From Acanthosepion lycidas (taxonomy: Eukaryota > Mollusca > Cephalopoda > Sepiida > Sepiidae), in contig OZ010574.1 of the NCBI GenBank assembly GCA_963932145.1, forward strand, positions 59,724,342 to 59,788,341: a DNA stretch of 64,000 nucleotides. Reading direction: 5' to 3'. The translations under genes were made by a program, and so were the position numbers. Below the pieces are notes generated by a model that saw only the letters and a list, made by a program, of their open reading frames with translations, had not been told where the DNA came from and made no database searches. Positions 21,890 to 33,028 of the stretch are shown piece after piece (position 1 is the first letter of the stretch; every line of letters begins with the position of its first letter).

Positions 21890-22660
21890 ACGCCGTTCCA
21901 TGAAAATCAACTCCTCATAAACCAATTCGACTCTCGTTCTGGAATATATGCCATCAGCCAACTGCAAGAAAATGCTTAGCTCTCCAATAGAAAATTAAAT
22001 TGCATAACTGCTATGTCGAGCTCACAGCAGCATATGAGCGCATCAATAGAGATCCATTCGCTAGAATCCGCTTTATGAGCACCAAATCTAGTGAATGTTT
22101 AGATTTGAGAGAAGAACTATATTGATACACAATGTCGTCCATGACAGGAGCCCACTCCATAAGCTTTCAAAGTTTCATCAGAAATGAGGGTCCCAAATGT
22201 ATTTAATGTCTTCCAGGTCTATGCCCTGCGCATATACATACAGATACAGGAACTGATCATTTAAGCGTTTCCTGCCATATCCGAAAAGAAATTACCAATA
22301 GAAAACAACATTTACGCTTCCCTTCCTAAGTCCAATGTACTGATGATTAGGTGGGTGGCGTTGTGCTGATGACATAGATATTCATAGCCGGTATAAGAAG
22401 CATTTTGAATAATAAAAAAAGTCAACTTCCTCTAACACGTTTTCCAAGAAAATGACTAAAATCTTTTTAAAACAAAGTATGGTCTGGAATGAAATGAATG
22501 TAAGGACGATACCTACTTAGAATCCATTATAAAATTCAGTATGTGGAATTAATTAATACTAAACACTTCAAATACATTGGCGAGTTGATCACTTACAACA
22601 AATTTAGTGCTACATAGGAATAAAGTGCCACTGCCGACACGAGTTTGAACAAACACAGCT
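21890..22660 (+). pseudogene. LINE reverse-transcriptase relic
   Basis: The plus strand carries degenerate pieces in RT order: IYAISQLQENA (about 21940, like IFTLRQLQEKA), and TKHFKYIGELITYNN (22560-22605, like the EFKYLGS motif), then ATADTSLNKH. The order and spacing suit an RTE-like EN/RT LINE. There are many stops and no intact domain. Confidence 0.5.
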
Positions 22661-22734
22661 GATCCTATTATTGAATTAATAGACCACGTGACCATAGAGG
22701 AAGCGCATAAGTAGGAAGTCACGTGAAGTCTAAT

Positions 22735-22865
22735 GGATCACTATTTCTATTCTATCCTCTATACTATACGGATTGCATTTCTACTCTATCCACTATTGCT
22801 ATACGGATCGCTATTCTCTACTCTATTCACTATACTATTTATCTATTAGGATCACTATACGGGTT
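22735..22865. repeat. Short degenerate tandem repeat
   Basis: CTATACGGATYGC followed by a CTACTCTAT phrase occurs about three times at 40-45 bp spacing. Confidence 0.6.
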
Positions 22866-22989
22866 ACATTCGAACAAGTATTATCGAGCAAGTACTATTA
22901 GTGCGAGTGATATTCGAAGGTGTCTGACACAAGTATTGTTCAACGGCGTTACTATAGTTGTATCTGAGATTACAAAGTCTCTACTGCAA

Positions 22990-23210
22990 CGAGCATTACG
23001 AAACTGATGAGTATTTGTTGACATCACAAAATTTAGTCTAGTGGATAAGGAAATGGGACAAAGAATAGGTAGTTTCGCCCAACACCGCAAGTTGCTACGA
23101 AACTATAACGTAAACCCGCGTACTCGAGTTGTATACTTAACTAGTCTTGTCAGATCGAGACTTTCATATGAATGGCGCCAAACTTGTTCAGAAATATCTT
23201 AATATTTTTC
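22990..23210 (+). pseudogene. LINE RT C-terminal fragment
   Basis: A clear plus-strand stretch reads MGQRIGSFAQHRKLLRNYNV and NPRTRVVYLTSLVRSRLSYE. This is the MxxRIGxFxxxRxLL...TRxxYLxSLVRSRLxYG pattern of RTE/L1-like LINE RT thumb regions. It is open for about 60 codons but has no upstream RT core in frame. Confidence 0.7.
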
Positions 23211-23211
23211 C

Positions 23212-23535
23212 CGCACACCAGTTGCCATCCAAGTCTATAGAACTATAGGGCTATTTACCCATAGTTGTGGGGGAGAAGAAGGGTATTTGCACATAAGTGG
23301 ATATAATGGATTCGACTGGATTAGTATATCAGTTATGATACACACTTAGGTGATCATGTATCTTTCGATACATGACTGACGAGGCAGATATTTTCCTCGC
23401 AGTAGGTGGCTATTTTTTTCTGCGGTAGATCAGTTGCCATCCAAGGCTATAGAACATGGTTTGTCCTGCTATTAACCCATAGCTGGAGGGAGAAGAAGAG
23501 GATACATACCTTTTCCAAGGGTATTAGCATGTAAA
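23212..23535 (-). repeat. SINE family 1, two copies or one interrupted copy
   Basis: CAGTTGCCATCCAAG occurs at about 23220 and 23431. Each is followed by the complement of the central domain (ACCCATAGTTGTGGGGGAG and ACCCATAGCTGGAGGGAG). The second copy also has the tail complement TCGATACATGACTGAC. Confidence 0.65.
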
Positions 23536-23641
23536 TTAATGTAATTAATTTAGTATCAAAATTAAGAAGTCTATCAGAGAATTCGAGAGGATTAAAAAAA
23601 TAGACATATGTCCAGGTTATTCAACCAAACATTAAGATATG

Positions 23642-23645
<4 letters not shown>

Positions 23646-23718
<73 letters not shown>
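23646..23718. repeat. (TA)n microsatellite
   Basis: About 36 uninterrupted TA units. Confidence 0.97.
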
Positions 23719-23719
<1 letters not shown>

Positions 23720-23720
<1 letters not shown>

Positions 23721-24036
23721 AGAGATAACGATATATATTTTTGTATATCGAGAAAAATATTGTGGGAAAATGTATGACAAAGTGGTAAAAGTTTTCGTGT
23801 GACGCGTTTCGTCCTTTGGGACTTCATCAAAAATTTGTAAGTTGGTGCGACTACACTTGCGCACGAACGAGAGATGCTGGGAATTTTTACTTTAATTTTT
23901 TTTAATTAAATCTAGCCGATTTCAATTAGATTCTTTTTCTTTTTTTTTCCCCATCACTTTTGCTATTAGATATACCAAACTGTGAAAATAGAAATTCTCA
24001 CAGTGTCTCACGATAACTTTTTCCACTTTGTCACCC

Positions 24037-24081
<45 letters not shown>

Positions 24082-24262
24082 TGCAGTTTCATTAAATAAT
24101 AATGCTGGGAATTTTTACTTTAATTTTTTTTAATTAAATCTAGCCGATTTCAATTAGATTCTTTTTCTTTTTTCCCCCATCACTTTTGCTATTAGATATA
24201 CCAAACTGTGAAAATAGAAATTCTCACAGTGTCCCACGATAACTTTTTCCACTTTGTCACCC

Positions 24263-24323
<61 letters not shown>

Positions 24324-24325
24324 TG
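23720..24325 (-). repeat. Duplicated (TA)n-linked repeat with hammerhead-like motif
   Basis: Two tandem copies of about 225 bp (near 23875-24098 and 24102-24330) share GCTGGGAATTTTTACTTTAA, TCTAGCCGATTTCAATTAGA, GAAAATAGAAATTCTCACAG and end in CACCCCCA(TA)n. Before the first copy, on the minus strand, TTGATGAAGTCCCAAAGGAC is followed by GAAACGCGTC (23801-23831). 14987-15165 and 49253-49610 are relatives. Penelope-type retroelements are known to carry hammerheads; assignment here is inference. Confidence 0.55.
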
Positions 24326-24329
24326 CAGT

Positions 24330-24640
24330 TTCATTAAATAATATAGACAAGTTTTCTCTATTTTAAGCAAATTCCTTTCATATCGTCTGATAAGCGTAAT
24401 AACATTATCATTGAAAGACGAAAGAAAATCGCCATATTGATACATGTTTTTTAATCCTATCAAAGCTTTTGGCTTACATAAGACATCATCAGAAATGACA
24501 AGTATATTGCAATAAATTAAACAATACACGGACATAGCAACAATGATAGTCTGTTTTGTTTGCATGGAAGATTTCCAAGCAACGTGCACTAATGAAAATT
24601 GCTACCTAAATACACACAATATATATATATATGTGCGTGT
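24330..24640. repeat. Continuation of the (TA)n-linked repeat
   Basis: This parallels 20160-20420. It holds a minus-strand CTGATGATGTCTTATG motif near 24483 and ends at CTACCTAAATACACACAATA, equivalent to CTGCCCAAATACACGCAATA at 20070. Confidence 0.4.
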
Positions 24641-24649
24641 GTGTGTGTT

Positions 24650-25136
24650 AGAGTTTATGACTTTTGTTGCAACCCTATGTTGCTGTGTCATAAGTCGAAA
24701 AACTTTTGTTCAAAAGTAATGAAAAAAGAATTAATTTGCTTTAGTTCTTGAAAAAGGTCACCCGCTCCAAACCGAAAATTTGATTTTAGCATATACGCAA
24801 TAAGAGGAAAAAATCACAATATTTCAGAAGCTTTATTTCTCAATTTGCTAATGATGTAATTTGGATAGTAGTTATGTATTTTTAAAACTTTTAACAGCTT
24901 ATAGCTATAGCTTAACATACAAACTTACAAATAAACAATTATTATTATGCACGAAGGTTCCAGAAAATCCTAGAAGGCTCCAGAAAGTCATATTACTACT
25001 ATACTTATGTGCGATTTTAGAAAATTCTTGTTGCAGGTGATATTTAAAAAAGAACTGAATTAAACCCTTCATTAATTTTGAACAAAATTTCATTGAATTA
25101 TGACACAGGAAATCAATTATTTTACAAAAAGTCATA
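24650..25136. mobile_element. Non-autonomous DNA element, about 490 bp
   Basis: GTTTATGACTTTTGTTGC near 24653 and CAAAAAGTCATAACCCC near 25117 are inverted ends. A second inverted pair, TGTCATAAGTCG and GAATTATGACACAG, lies inside. Arms are about 50 bp with mismatches. There is no coding content and superfamily is unknown. It abuts the next element. Confidence 0.5.
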
Positions 25137-25147
25137 ACCCCTGATAT

Positions 25148-25543
25148 ACAAGGTGCGGCGAAGGTAACGCCCTTTTTTATTTATTGAGCAAAAATAAATT
25201 ACAGTAGTTTAAGAAATTTTATAAGTATTGTCCAATGAAAACAACCTAATTTATGATTGACAAACTATGTGACATGTCCAAAATGCCCCCCGCCATGTTC
25301 AATACAACATTCAAGGCTATCAACAACACTTCTAAAAACGATTAGAAACATTTCTACATAAATTTCAGACAATGTATCAGAAATTGTTTGTTTTCATTCG
25401 GGAAATGTTTCCGGTTTTAACCTGTAAATAAAATCTTTCAGTGCACCCCACAAGGAAAACCCTGGTGGTGTTAGTTCTGGTAATCGAAATGGCGAATCAA
25501 TTGTTCCACTTCGTCCTATCCAACTCAGCTCGAAAAAAGGCGT

Positions 25544-25552
<9 letters not shown>
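25148..25552 (-). mobile_element. Deleted Tc1/mariner-superfamily element
   Basis: The ends carry GGTAACGCCCTTTTTT (about 25163) and its complement AAAAAAGGCGTTACC (about 25535), giving short terminal inverted repeats. Only about 400 bp remain, and they encode the C-terminal part of a transposase (25262-25500, minus). It is flanked by TA-rich sequence. Confidence 0.65.
25262..25500 (-). pseudogene. Transposase C-terminal fragment (IS630/Tc1/mariner type)
   Basis: The minus strand reads PFRLPELTPPGFSLWGALKD, then FIYRLKPETF, then a glutamic-acid and glutamine-rich spacer and CCIEHGGGHFGHV. This is the PPRSPDLTPLDFFLWGxLK...GxHIEH pattern surrounding the last catalytic acidic residue of IS630/Tc1/mariner transposases. 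The N-terminal HTH and first catalytic residues are absent, and at least one in-frame stop is present. Confidence 0.7.
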
Positions 25553-25578
<26 letters not shown>

Positions 25579-25579
<1 letters not shown>

Positions 25580-25715
25580 AGTGATTTTATAACATATTTA
25601 TGTTATAATTTTTAAATAAATAATTATATCTGTTCTACTCTGTATTAAGCACTCTTTTAAGAATAGTAATTGTTGGTTATTGGAATTTATTCCGTATACA
25701 CCAATCATATACTTG

Positions 25716-25758
<43 letters not shown>

Positions 25759-25772
25759 CAGCACCCTATCTA

Positions 25773-25818
<46 letters not shown>

Positions 25819-25835
25819 TATATATATATTCAGAC
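25579..25835. repeat. Dispersed unit shared with 16041-16413, plus (TA)n
   Basis: 25579-25633 is the inverted copy of 16041-16095 (palindrome TTATAACATAAATATGTTAT). 25664-25715 is a direct copy of 16362-16413. (TA)n runs follow at 25717-25755 and 25780-25825. Confidence 0.65.
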
Positions 25836-25935
25836 CTGGTTTGAAGAACGCATTGAAACGTGAAACGGACTAACACCATGCAGTGTTGATGTCTACATCT
25901 GCAGTGTCCATACTATATGTGTGTGTGTGTGTACC
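25836..25935 (+). repeat. Hammerhead-like relic and (GT)n
   Basis: TTTGAAGAACGCATTGAAACG followed by TGAAACGG resembles the TGAAGA...GAAACG motif of the other repeats. The segment ends in a short (GT)n. Confidence 0.3.
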
Positions 25936-27029
25936 CCGTTATAGAATTGTAGAAAAGTGCAATAGATTACTACGAAATTGACTCATTTTTGTACACGGAC
26001 CGGCTCCAAAAATTTGAATTTTTATATTTATATATATTATCCAATCAGCGACGTCATACGAGACGGGCAGTGTTCTTTAAATTTGCAGACAATTAAGATT
26101 TCTTCTTTTCTAAGAAATTTTGGAGGATCAATTCAGAATATGATCAACAAAATTTTTCCTCCTTAAAATGGGTATTCAAGAATCTGGAAAATAATTATTA
26201 TCCAATGGACTTGAGATTAATAAACTTTTTTTTGTTTTTGGATCCCATATTTCGTTATGAAAGCGATTAATTTTTGTTTGCTAGTTAGTTTTTTCAGTTA
26301 ACCTTTGACCAGGGTCGTTCGTTTGTTATACAAAACTGAAATTCTCACAATTAATTACTAACATTTTCGCATATTAGAGTATATTATATTAAAAAGAATG
26401 CTTAGCAATACTGACACAGAAAATCATGCAGACTAAGTTTGTTTACGAGCGTCAACAGTAAGACAGATCACTGCTTATTCATGCTGCCGACTGCTACAAT
26501 TTATACGCATACATAAAGCAACGTACACATTCTCTTGCGTAGACGCATTCTGTTTCTTCTATATTAACGCAATTCATTCGCCTGTACTGTTAAAAAAAGG
26601 TACACAAAATATTTTATGTGAAGAATCTTTGTAATTCATTTCTTTCAATTTGAATGAAAAATAATGCTCAAATAATAAAAAAAATATTTCAATTTGTAGA
26701 GCCATGTTGAAGATTTGCTTATTTCTTCGTTTTATTCACGTATTCTCCGCTACATATATCCCAGATTTTACAAGATAACAAAAAGAAAAAAAATATTGTT
26801 TCATTTTCGGGCCGAGATATTTTCAACGCCGCCTCTTAGATATAATATATGCATAGATATATTAATATTAATATAAAACAAATGTAATAAAAGATAAAGA
26901 AAAATAAAAAGTGTAAAACCTAGGCTCCTAAAAAAAAAAAAATGGCGTTTTTCTTCTTATTAAAACAAAGAAGTAAAAAAAGTAATTTTTTTCTGTACAC
27001 AAAGAAGTCAGATTTATACAAATAAAGCG
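25936..27029. other. No gene seen
   Basis: AT-rich. A CCAATCAG box next to GCGACGTCAT (26040-26055) is promoter-like in composition, but no transcript feature can be attached to it. Confidence 0.35.
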
Positions 27030-27345
27030 AAATCGCTTTGAGACAAAATTTTGCATCAGTCGGCAAAAAGCGTTTACCAAATTCATATCGAAAGAGTTCA
27101 ATCGTTACTAAGGAGATTAACTTTCAATTTTCTAAAGTTAAACATTTCGTGGAAGATGGCGAAATGGACAAAACAATTCTTGATGTCAAAAAAATTAAAA
27201 AAATTAAAATACCTGCAATAAAAATCGATAAAAAGGCAAAAAGTCGTCATTTTTAAAAGAATCGTTTTATTTTTCAATTTAGAAAAATATTTCCTGGAAG
27301 ATAGTAAAATGCACAAAACAATCCTCGTTTTTTCTTTTTTTTTTT
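27030..27345. repeat. Short direct duplication
   Basis: CGTGGAAGATGGCGAAATGG (27149) and CCTGGAAGATAGTAAAATGC (27292), each followed by ACAAAACAAT, are repeats 143 bp apart. A weaker relative lies at 28090-28200. Confidence 0.5.
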
Positions 27346-27465
27346 TACAGTGAAATTCAAATTTTACAATTTAAGTTCAAATTTTACAAGACCCGGAAAA
27401 CAACTCGAGGTAGAGAGTTACAGAGTAAGAGGGGTATAGTTCACACAGATATTTAGGGAAGATAA

Positions 27466-27835
27466 CGATTATCTCTAGACATGAACAGCTTACTAAAGTT
27501 AAGCAACGTCGAGTCTGGTCGGTATATAAATGGGAGACTACTTTCGAAGACCAGGTTCTGTAAGCTTGTATGTGCGTGTGGTGTAATGCATAATGGCTGG
27601 GAATTGTTAATCGGGAAACTGAGTTCCAATTCCAGTGGGTTTCTTTATATTCACTTAAGCTCAAATACCCATTTGGAAATGTATAAATCTGTCTTCTGCC
27701 CCCAGCTATGGGCTAATTAATAAGACTTGAATCACTAAACAATTATTATCTCCACACCAAAATATTCTTACAATCTAAAAATATTTTCTGGCTTTAAATA
27801 ACTTGTAATAAGCTGTAGAAATCAAATCACTCAAT
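27466..27835 (+). repeat. SINE family 2 with 5S rRNA plus tRNA double head, copy A
   Basis: 27490-27568 follows the 3' two-thirds of 5S rRNA: AAAGTTAAGCAACGTCGAGT, then AAATGGGAGAC and GGTTCTGTAAGCTT, which stand for GAAGTTAAGCAACGTCGGGC, GGATGGG and GTGCTGTAGGC. Directly after it, 27572-27637 is tRNA-like, with an A box (TGGTGTAATGC) and a B box (GAGTTCCAATTCC). Next come the central domain (CCCCCAGCTATGGGCTAATT) and a tail with TATTTTCTGGCTTTAAATAA. As in known 5S-derived SINEs, transcription would be by RNA polymerase III. Confidence 0.75.
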
Positions 27836-28090
27836 CTAGACTTGAGTAGGTTAAGATTTTTGTGATCGAAGAAAAATCCACTTGGGAGTTGTTTTCACGG
27901 TGCAGCGGTTCGTAGAAGCTGCTCAAGTGGAACTTACATCCCACTAATAGAATATGAAGAAAATGAGGGGGTTTTGCTTCAATGTGCGTGCCATGGCGGT
28001 TCTTAGCTGTGTAGTTAAGTACTCGTGGGACTAAGGAATGTAGTTGGTCTGAGCACTTTCCATGGAAATTGTGGTAGAGTCGCGATAGAA
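27836..28090 (-). pseudogene. LINE ORF2 tail, minus strand
   Basis: Its complement aligns with 14190-14440: CCATGGAAAGTGCTCAG, AAGTTCCACTTGAGCAGCTT and TACTCAAGTCTAG. It is thus the same CR1/Jockey-like C-terminus, with stops in every frame. It adjoins the 3' end of the SINE at 27466-27835. Confidence 0.6.
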
Positions 28091-28319
28091 AATAAAGAGG
28101 AAAGAAAATGCTTGCAATTAAAAATTGATAAAAAAAGACGTTTTATTTTTCAATTTGGAAAATATTTCATTGTATTTCCATTCAATATGATACACTAGAA
28201 ACAAACCGTAAAGAAATAATGTGTAATAACAATAATAATTCATATGGAGTTAATTTCCTCATCATTGTTGTTTTTATAGCAGCATCTCAGTTGCTAAATA
28301 CAACAACGTAAATTAGAAT
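28091..28319. other. No gene seen
   Basis: AT-rich; includes a weak relative of the 27208-27300 repeat. Confidence 0.35.
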
Positions 28320-28575
28320 TAGATCCATGCTTAGAATATTGCTGCTGCATATAGTCCAGTGTCTCTGCTATTTACCTTAGGCTCCTTGAAAAGATTCAAA
28401 GAAGAATCAGCAATATTCAGCTCCAGTCACTTTCCCAACACTCTGATTGCTTCTCTATGTCTTTTCTATAAATACTTTCATAGTAATTGTTCTGATGAGC
28501 TCTTCTCTCTATGGTACCTAGACATTTTGAATTTAAGCGCAGTACTAGACTGACGACGAGATCTCATCAATTTAC
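28320..28575 (+). pseudogene. LINE ORF2 C-terminal fragment (CR1/Jockey-like)
   Basis: In shifting plus-strand frames it reads LEYCCCI, LRLLEKIQRRISNI, ASLCLFYKYFHSNCSDELFS and FKRSTRL. This is the post-RT segment of the LINE whose tails lie at 3905-4115 and 48128-48690. At least two frameshifts. It stops near GCCGTG before a (CT)n(TA)n microsatellite. Confidence 0.7.
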
Positions 28576-28617
28576 TGAAGAGCTGTGATGCCGTGAAATA
28601 GTCTGTCTGTGGATGAC

Positions 28618-28850
28618 TCTCTCTCTCTCTCTCTATCTATATATATATATATATATAATATATATGCCACAAGAATGTCATCTTTTTTGGGGGAGCACAA
28701 CTATACATCAGCTTGATTTTAATGAAAAATATATCCACATGCACACACACCGTCATACATCCTGAAGAACAGAAAGAAAAATACAAGGAAAATTAGTGTC
28801 AAAACTCTAGAAAATTACAGACAATATATATATATATATATATCTTTAAA

Positions 28851-28912
<62 letters not shown>
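28618..28912. repeat. Microsatellite cluster (CT)n, (TA)n
   Basis: (CT)n-(TA)n at 28618-28665 and (TA)n at 28853-28912. The latter is bordered by TTTAAATTTAA on the left and AATTTAAAGG on the right, a palindromic frame. Confidence 0.85.
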
Positions 28913-28917
<5 letters not shown>

Positions 28918-29311
28918 AAAGGCAAAACAGACAACTTTAAGGTTTCATTGTAATAATTTATTTCACCAGAGATTTTATTTTTCTCTGGATTTTCAGACTT
29001 GACTTTCAAGGGTGAAAAACATGAATTTAAAATTTATACTTTTGAAGGGCAGTATTAAGCTTATATAAGGTGACATAGAAGGTGGTGGGGGATAGTGTGA
29101 GACACATGGTCGAAATTAGAGAAGCAAGGGAGAGTTTTCAAATTTATTTTTATTTTATTACAATACTTAATATTGAGAAGGAAGGGTGTAATAATCTGAC
29201 ATTAAACTTATTTAATCGGTCAAGTTACCGGAAACGCTATGTGGAAAAAAAAGAAAAGAAAAAAGGGGAAGTAAAGAGATCAGAAATAAGAGATGGACGT
29301 AGGGTTTTGAA

Positions 29312-29312
<1 letters not shown>

Positions 29313-29368
<56 letters not shown>
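29313..29368. repeat. (TA)n microsatellite
   Basis: About 27 TA units. Confidence 0.97.
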
Positions 29369-29370
<2 letters not shown>

Positions 29371-30619
29371 AGAACTATAATTTTAAGGTAGGTTATATTT
29401 ATGGGTAAAAGTGATCAATATCATGAATAGAGCGTAAGTAAATCTAAAATTGGACACTGAATTTAACTACGAGAAGCGACAGTCTTTTTTTATGCTTGAA
29501 TACAATCTTCAAGCATGAAACAGACTGTTGCTACTCAGTTTTGACCTCAATAAACTGAAAATAAGAATTATAAATTTTCCATATTATTTTCAGTCTTATT
29601 TTCAACCTTAACTGTAAATCTGACCCTAAATTAAAATCCCAAATTAAACTACAATTCATTTGAACACTTAACAACAATAATCCACTCGCAATGACCAGAA
29701 GTATTATACAAACGTTGTAAACCCAAAAATTGCACCCGAAGATTACAAATGGCATGAAACACAGAGTTGTACAATCAACATAGAGTATATTTTTTAATAT
29801 ATTAAGTATCTCTGTTATTTAACATTGAGCACTGTTTTTCTCACACTACAGGGTATGTATATATGTATTTTTATACTAACGCTTTCTCGTGCATTTACCT
29901 ATATTCATCCATTTGATTATATATGATTAATGAACATTTCGTTAAATATGACGGAAAAGGAAAATTCGATTAATATTTTAATTAGTTTTTCCAGCGTTCT
30001 TACATTTTTCCTTTTGATGGGAGCGAGCGAGTACAAAACTGTCCATATTGTCGATTGCCGCAAGCTCTTACAGCCATTTCTTTAAGCATTTTCAAGGAAG
30101 GGGGTGATATTGGTGTAGTTAGTTTATTTCCATGTTTTGACTGCGAGATGTATTATTTGCGAATTATAGTAGCAGCGATTCCGAGCCATCATGTGTTGGA
30201 CATACGATTGGGCCACTCAATATATATATAAAAACAAACACTTTCTGGTTTCTGGTCGTCGGAGCTGATAAGGTAATATAAATTATTGCCCTTCTTATCC
30301 TCAAAAATACAAACGCATTTTATTTACAATTTTGTCTTTCCTTCGGACCTTACTTGGCAGCCACTAACACAGCGGTGTGACAATTTTATGAAGTTGCAGT
30401 TTCACATAATCCACTGCATGCACACTTTCTACAAATGCTAGACAGGAGAATGTGGTCCTCTGATTACATTACACTACACAAACATTTTGCTCACTGAAAT
30501 GGGTGTTTCGATGGTGCTGCTATAAAACACTAGTTTGGCAAAATTATTCGACACTATTCAAGATAAGACCAATGAAAATGTTTTGTTTTTTTTCAGGTTC
30601 TTTTTTTTTATAGATATAT
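29369..30619. other. No gene seen
   Basis: AT-rich spacer of 1.2 kb. Only short chance frames. Confidence 0.4.
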
Positions 30620-31494
30620 ATCAGATTGTTGCATAAAGTTCGTGCAAGATTTTCATTGTTAATATAAAATGACTGCAACTTTACATCGGCGTTTGTTTTG
30701 GTGCCGATTTCTGGTGTGTTCTAGATTGAAACCTTTCACCGTTCAGTTGCGAGTGTGACTTTGTCGAATGTTGACGTTTTGTACACATCTGAATGCCTTA
30801 AAGATAGAAGATGAAAAAATGCACTTTCGCCATATTATGCTCTATGACATACGGAAAGAAGTAAGCGTCGGAACTGCGATAAAAAAAAAAAATATTCAGA
30901 ACGTGCTCCAGCTCAGAAAGTCGTTTGGCAGATTTTGTCAAGGTGATTTTAACCTAAACGATCAACCACGCTCCGGGCGACCTTTCGACGTCGATGAAGA
31001 CGTACTCATTACTATCATAGAGAATAAACCGAAGATTTCGAATGAAGAGATTCTTAAGGGTTTGAAAATCGATATCTCCTTTCGCCTTTCGAAGAGACTC
31101 AGGTTCAACGAAAGCGGTCGATTTTACACCACGACAATTCAAGACTGCATGTTGCAAAATAGACCCTGCAGAAGCTTAAAGAATTGACATTGAGGTAAAA
31201 AAAAAGAAAAAAAGAAGCTTCCTGCACCTACCGTATTTTCATGACTTTGCTTCTTTCGATTTTCATTTGTACAAGACAATTTAAATGCCAAAAAATTGTA
31301 CAGTCAGAAAAATTACCCCACAATCTTCTTCTAACAAAACAAAACACAAACTTTCTAGGAAATTGGTATCGACAAACTTGTAGAACGATGGGAAACATTT
31401 TCTAAAAATGGAGACTATGTACTTGACTAATAAATGTTTTTTGTGAGTATGCAAAATAATTTTCTAATCGGTTACGAACTTTACATTAATCTTA
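30620..31494 (+). mobile_element. Mariner element, decayed
   Basis: The ends read AGATTGTTGCATAAAGTTCGT (about 30623) and, on the complement of the right end, AGATTAATGTAAAGTTCGT (about 31491). These are imperfect mariner-like terminal repeats with TA nearby. The 0.87 kb body keeps the start and end of a transposase but has lost the middle, compared with about 1.3 kb for complete mariners. Confidence 0.75.
30768..31440 (+). pseudogene. Mariner transposase pseudogene
   Basis: The N-terminal half reads MHFRHIMLYDIRKEVSVGTA and GRFCQGDFNLNDQPRSGRP, then FDVDEDVLITIIENKPKIS. This is the FRH...F..G.......DE.RSGRP..........I...P..S arrangement of the paired helix-turn-helix DNA-binding domain of SETMAR-type mariner transposases. 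The C-terminal piece (about 31230-31435) has FASFDFHLYKTI, for SDYHLFRSL, and a ...RWETF...GDYV end. The central catalytic part (about 180 residues) is deleted, and an A-run frameshift is likely near 30885. Confidence 0.75.
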
Positions 31495-31765
31495 TGGGTT
31501 ATCCCACTTGGCTTTACCAAAACGCTTTACTAGGTGGCGCTCTTTAAACCTATAAAAAGGGAAGGATATTCTCGCTCTTTCTCTTTTTGATCTTTTTAAA
31601 TCTGGATTTCAGATATAGTCGCACGTAGACAGGAACGCTGCTGACAAGGTTCGTTTGTTTCTTTGGTCTTCCTATGACTTTTTGTATGCACATATCTATC
31701 ACACACACACACACACACATTCATCTTATAACTTGTTCTAATACTTTTTTCCTTTCGTTACAGTT
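31495..31765. other. No gene; TATA-like motif and (CA)n
   Basis: CCTATAAAAAGGG (31549-31561) is a textbook-like TATA sequence and is followed by a pyrimidine-rich stretch. Nothing transcribed can be attached to it. A (CA)n lies at 31702-31720. Confidence 0.3.
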
Positions 31766-31773
31766 GCCTAACA

Positions 31774-32664
31774 CAGGGGTTGAGAATCTTTTCAGTGCAA
31801 GAGCCACATTCAAAAATTCACAATTTTATTGGACCGCATAGCATATTAACCCAAAATAATTAATATTTAAAATAGATTAAAAAAAAAGGCTTTTAAAGTA
31901 AAGAATGCAATTAATTTTTATTAATTAATATTTAAAAGTACTGTAGTAGATTCACATGAAACACATTTATTTGAAAGACAAAATAACTCGGTTTAAAGTA
32001 CTTTAAAGAAAAAAATATTAATAAGTATTTTTAAGCTGAAGATTTACATGAAACACATTTGAAAGACAAAATAACATTGTTTTAAGAAAAAAAATTATTT
32101 TTATTAATTAATATTATAAAATAGAAAACGTATTTATTTGAAAAACAAATTAACTCTGCGTAAAGAAATAAAAAAAACAATTCTTACTATTAGGCTGGTG
32201 CAAAAATAATGACGTAATAATGTCGTTTTCTGACGTTAAAAAATACGTAAAAAAACGACATTATTTTTGCACCAACCTAATAATATTTTAAAGTAGAAAC
32301 TTCAAATAAAACACATGTAAAGTAACTAAATCTTTAAAAAAATTAGATTTTAAAGTAGAAACTTCACATGAAACAGATTTGTTTGAAATAAATTCAATTT
32401 AAAGAAAACAATTTATTGATATTTTGAAGTAGTAACTTCACACGAAATAAATTTATTTGAAAAACAAAGTAACTCGGCAACAGAAGGATCTCACTGAATC
32501 AATTGGAATAACGTATCTGACTGCAGTCATTTACCTGTTTGTAAAAATTAGGCGTCAAATTGCTTGTAACAATTATTTGGCGTTGCTTGGTAACTTTCTC
32601 TTACAAATTTACTAACATTTTTCGGGCTGCATGTGGCCCGCGGGCCGCAGTTTGCCCACCCTGG
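31774..32664. mobile_element. Non-autonomous hAT element
   Basis: Left end CAGGGGTTGAGAATCT and right end (complement) CAGGGTGGGCAAACTGC match hAT/Charlie-type termini with GCGGCCCGCGGGCCACATG. The flanks GCCTAACA (31766-31773) and GTCTAACA (32665-32672) are an 8-bp target duplication with one difference, the hAT hallmark. The interior contains five or six degenerate units of about 105 bp around ACTTCACATGAAACACATTT. No transposase. A mariner MITE is nested at 32190-32280. Confidence 0.85.
32190..32280. mobile_element. Mariner MITE, copy 4, nested in the hAT element
   Basis: TTAGGCTGGTGCAAAAATAA opens a 91-bp palindrome flanked by TA. One arm lacks about 11 bases relative to copies 1 and 2. 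Confidence 0.9.
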
Positions 32665-32894
32665 GTCTAACATGTAATTGCTTTTGGTAACATACGTTGT
32701 CGCTTGTTTTATATTCATTGTTTTATGTTATGGGATAAGTGTCCCAGGAGCCCATAAATATTTACTATCCAAAATGTTGATTCCCGAAATATAATGGCGA
32801 CAATTTTTTACCCAAACATAAAAGCATCCCACAACAATTTAATACATTCAGTAGAATGATCTAATATGAAAATTTCGATGGACGGAAAGTTACG

Positions 32895-32982
32895 TACTGG
32901 ACATTTGCGTCCCGGACAATTGCGTTCTAGATAATTACGTACTAGACAATTGCTTCATTGGACATTTGCGCCCCTAGACATA
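32895..32982. repeat. Degenerate 17-bp tandem repeat
   Basis: Units like GTACTGGACATTTGCGT, CCCGGACAATTGCGT and CTAGACAATTGCTTC occur about five times. Confidence 0.7.
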
Positions 32983-32997
32983 ATTTTTTGTAATCAC

Positions 32998-33028
<31 letters not shown>

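Noticed and set aside
27490-27568. Functional 5S rRNA gene
   Set aside because: Only the 3' two-thirds is present, with many changes, and it runs straight into a tRNA-like stretch and a SINE body.
18391-29372. Frames reading long IYIYIY runs
   Set aside because: Translations of (TA)n microsatellites.
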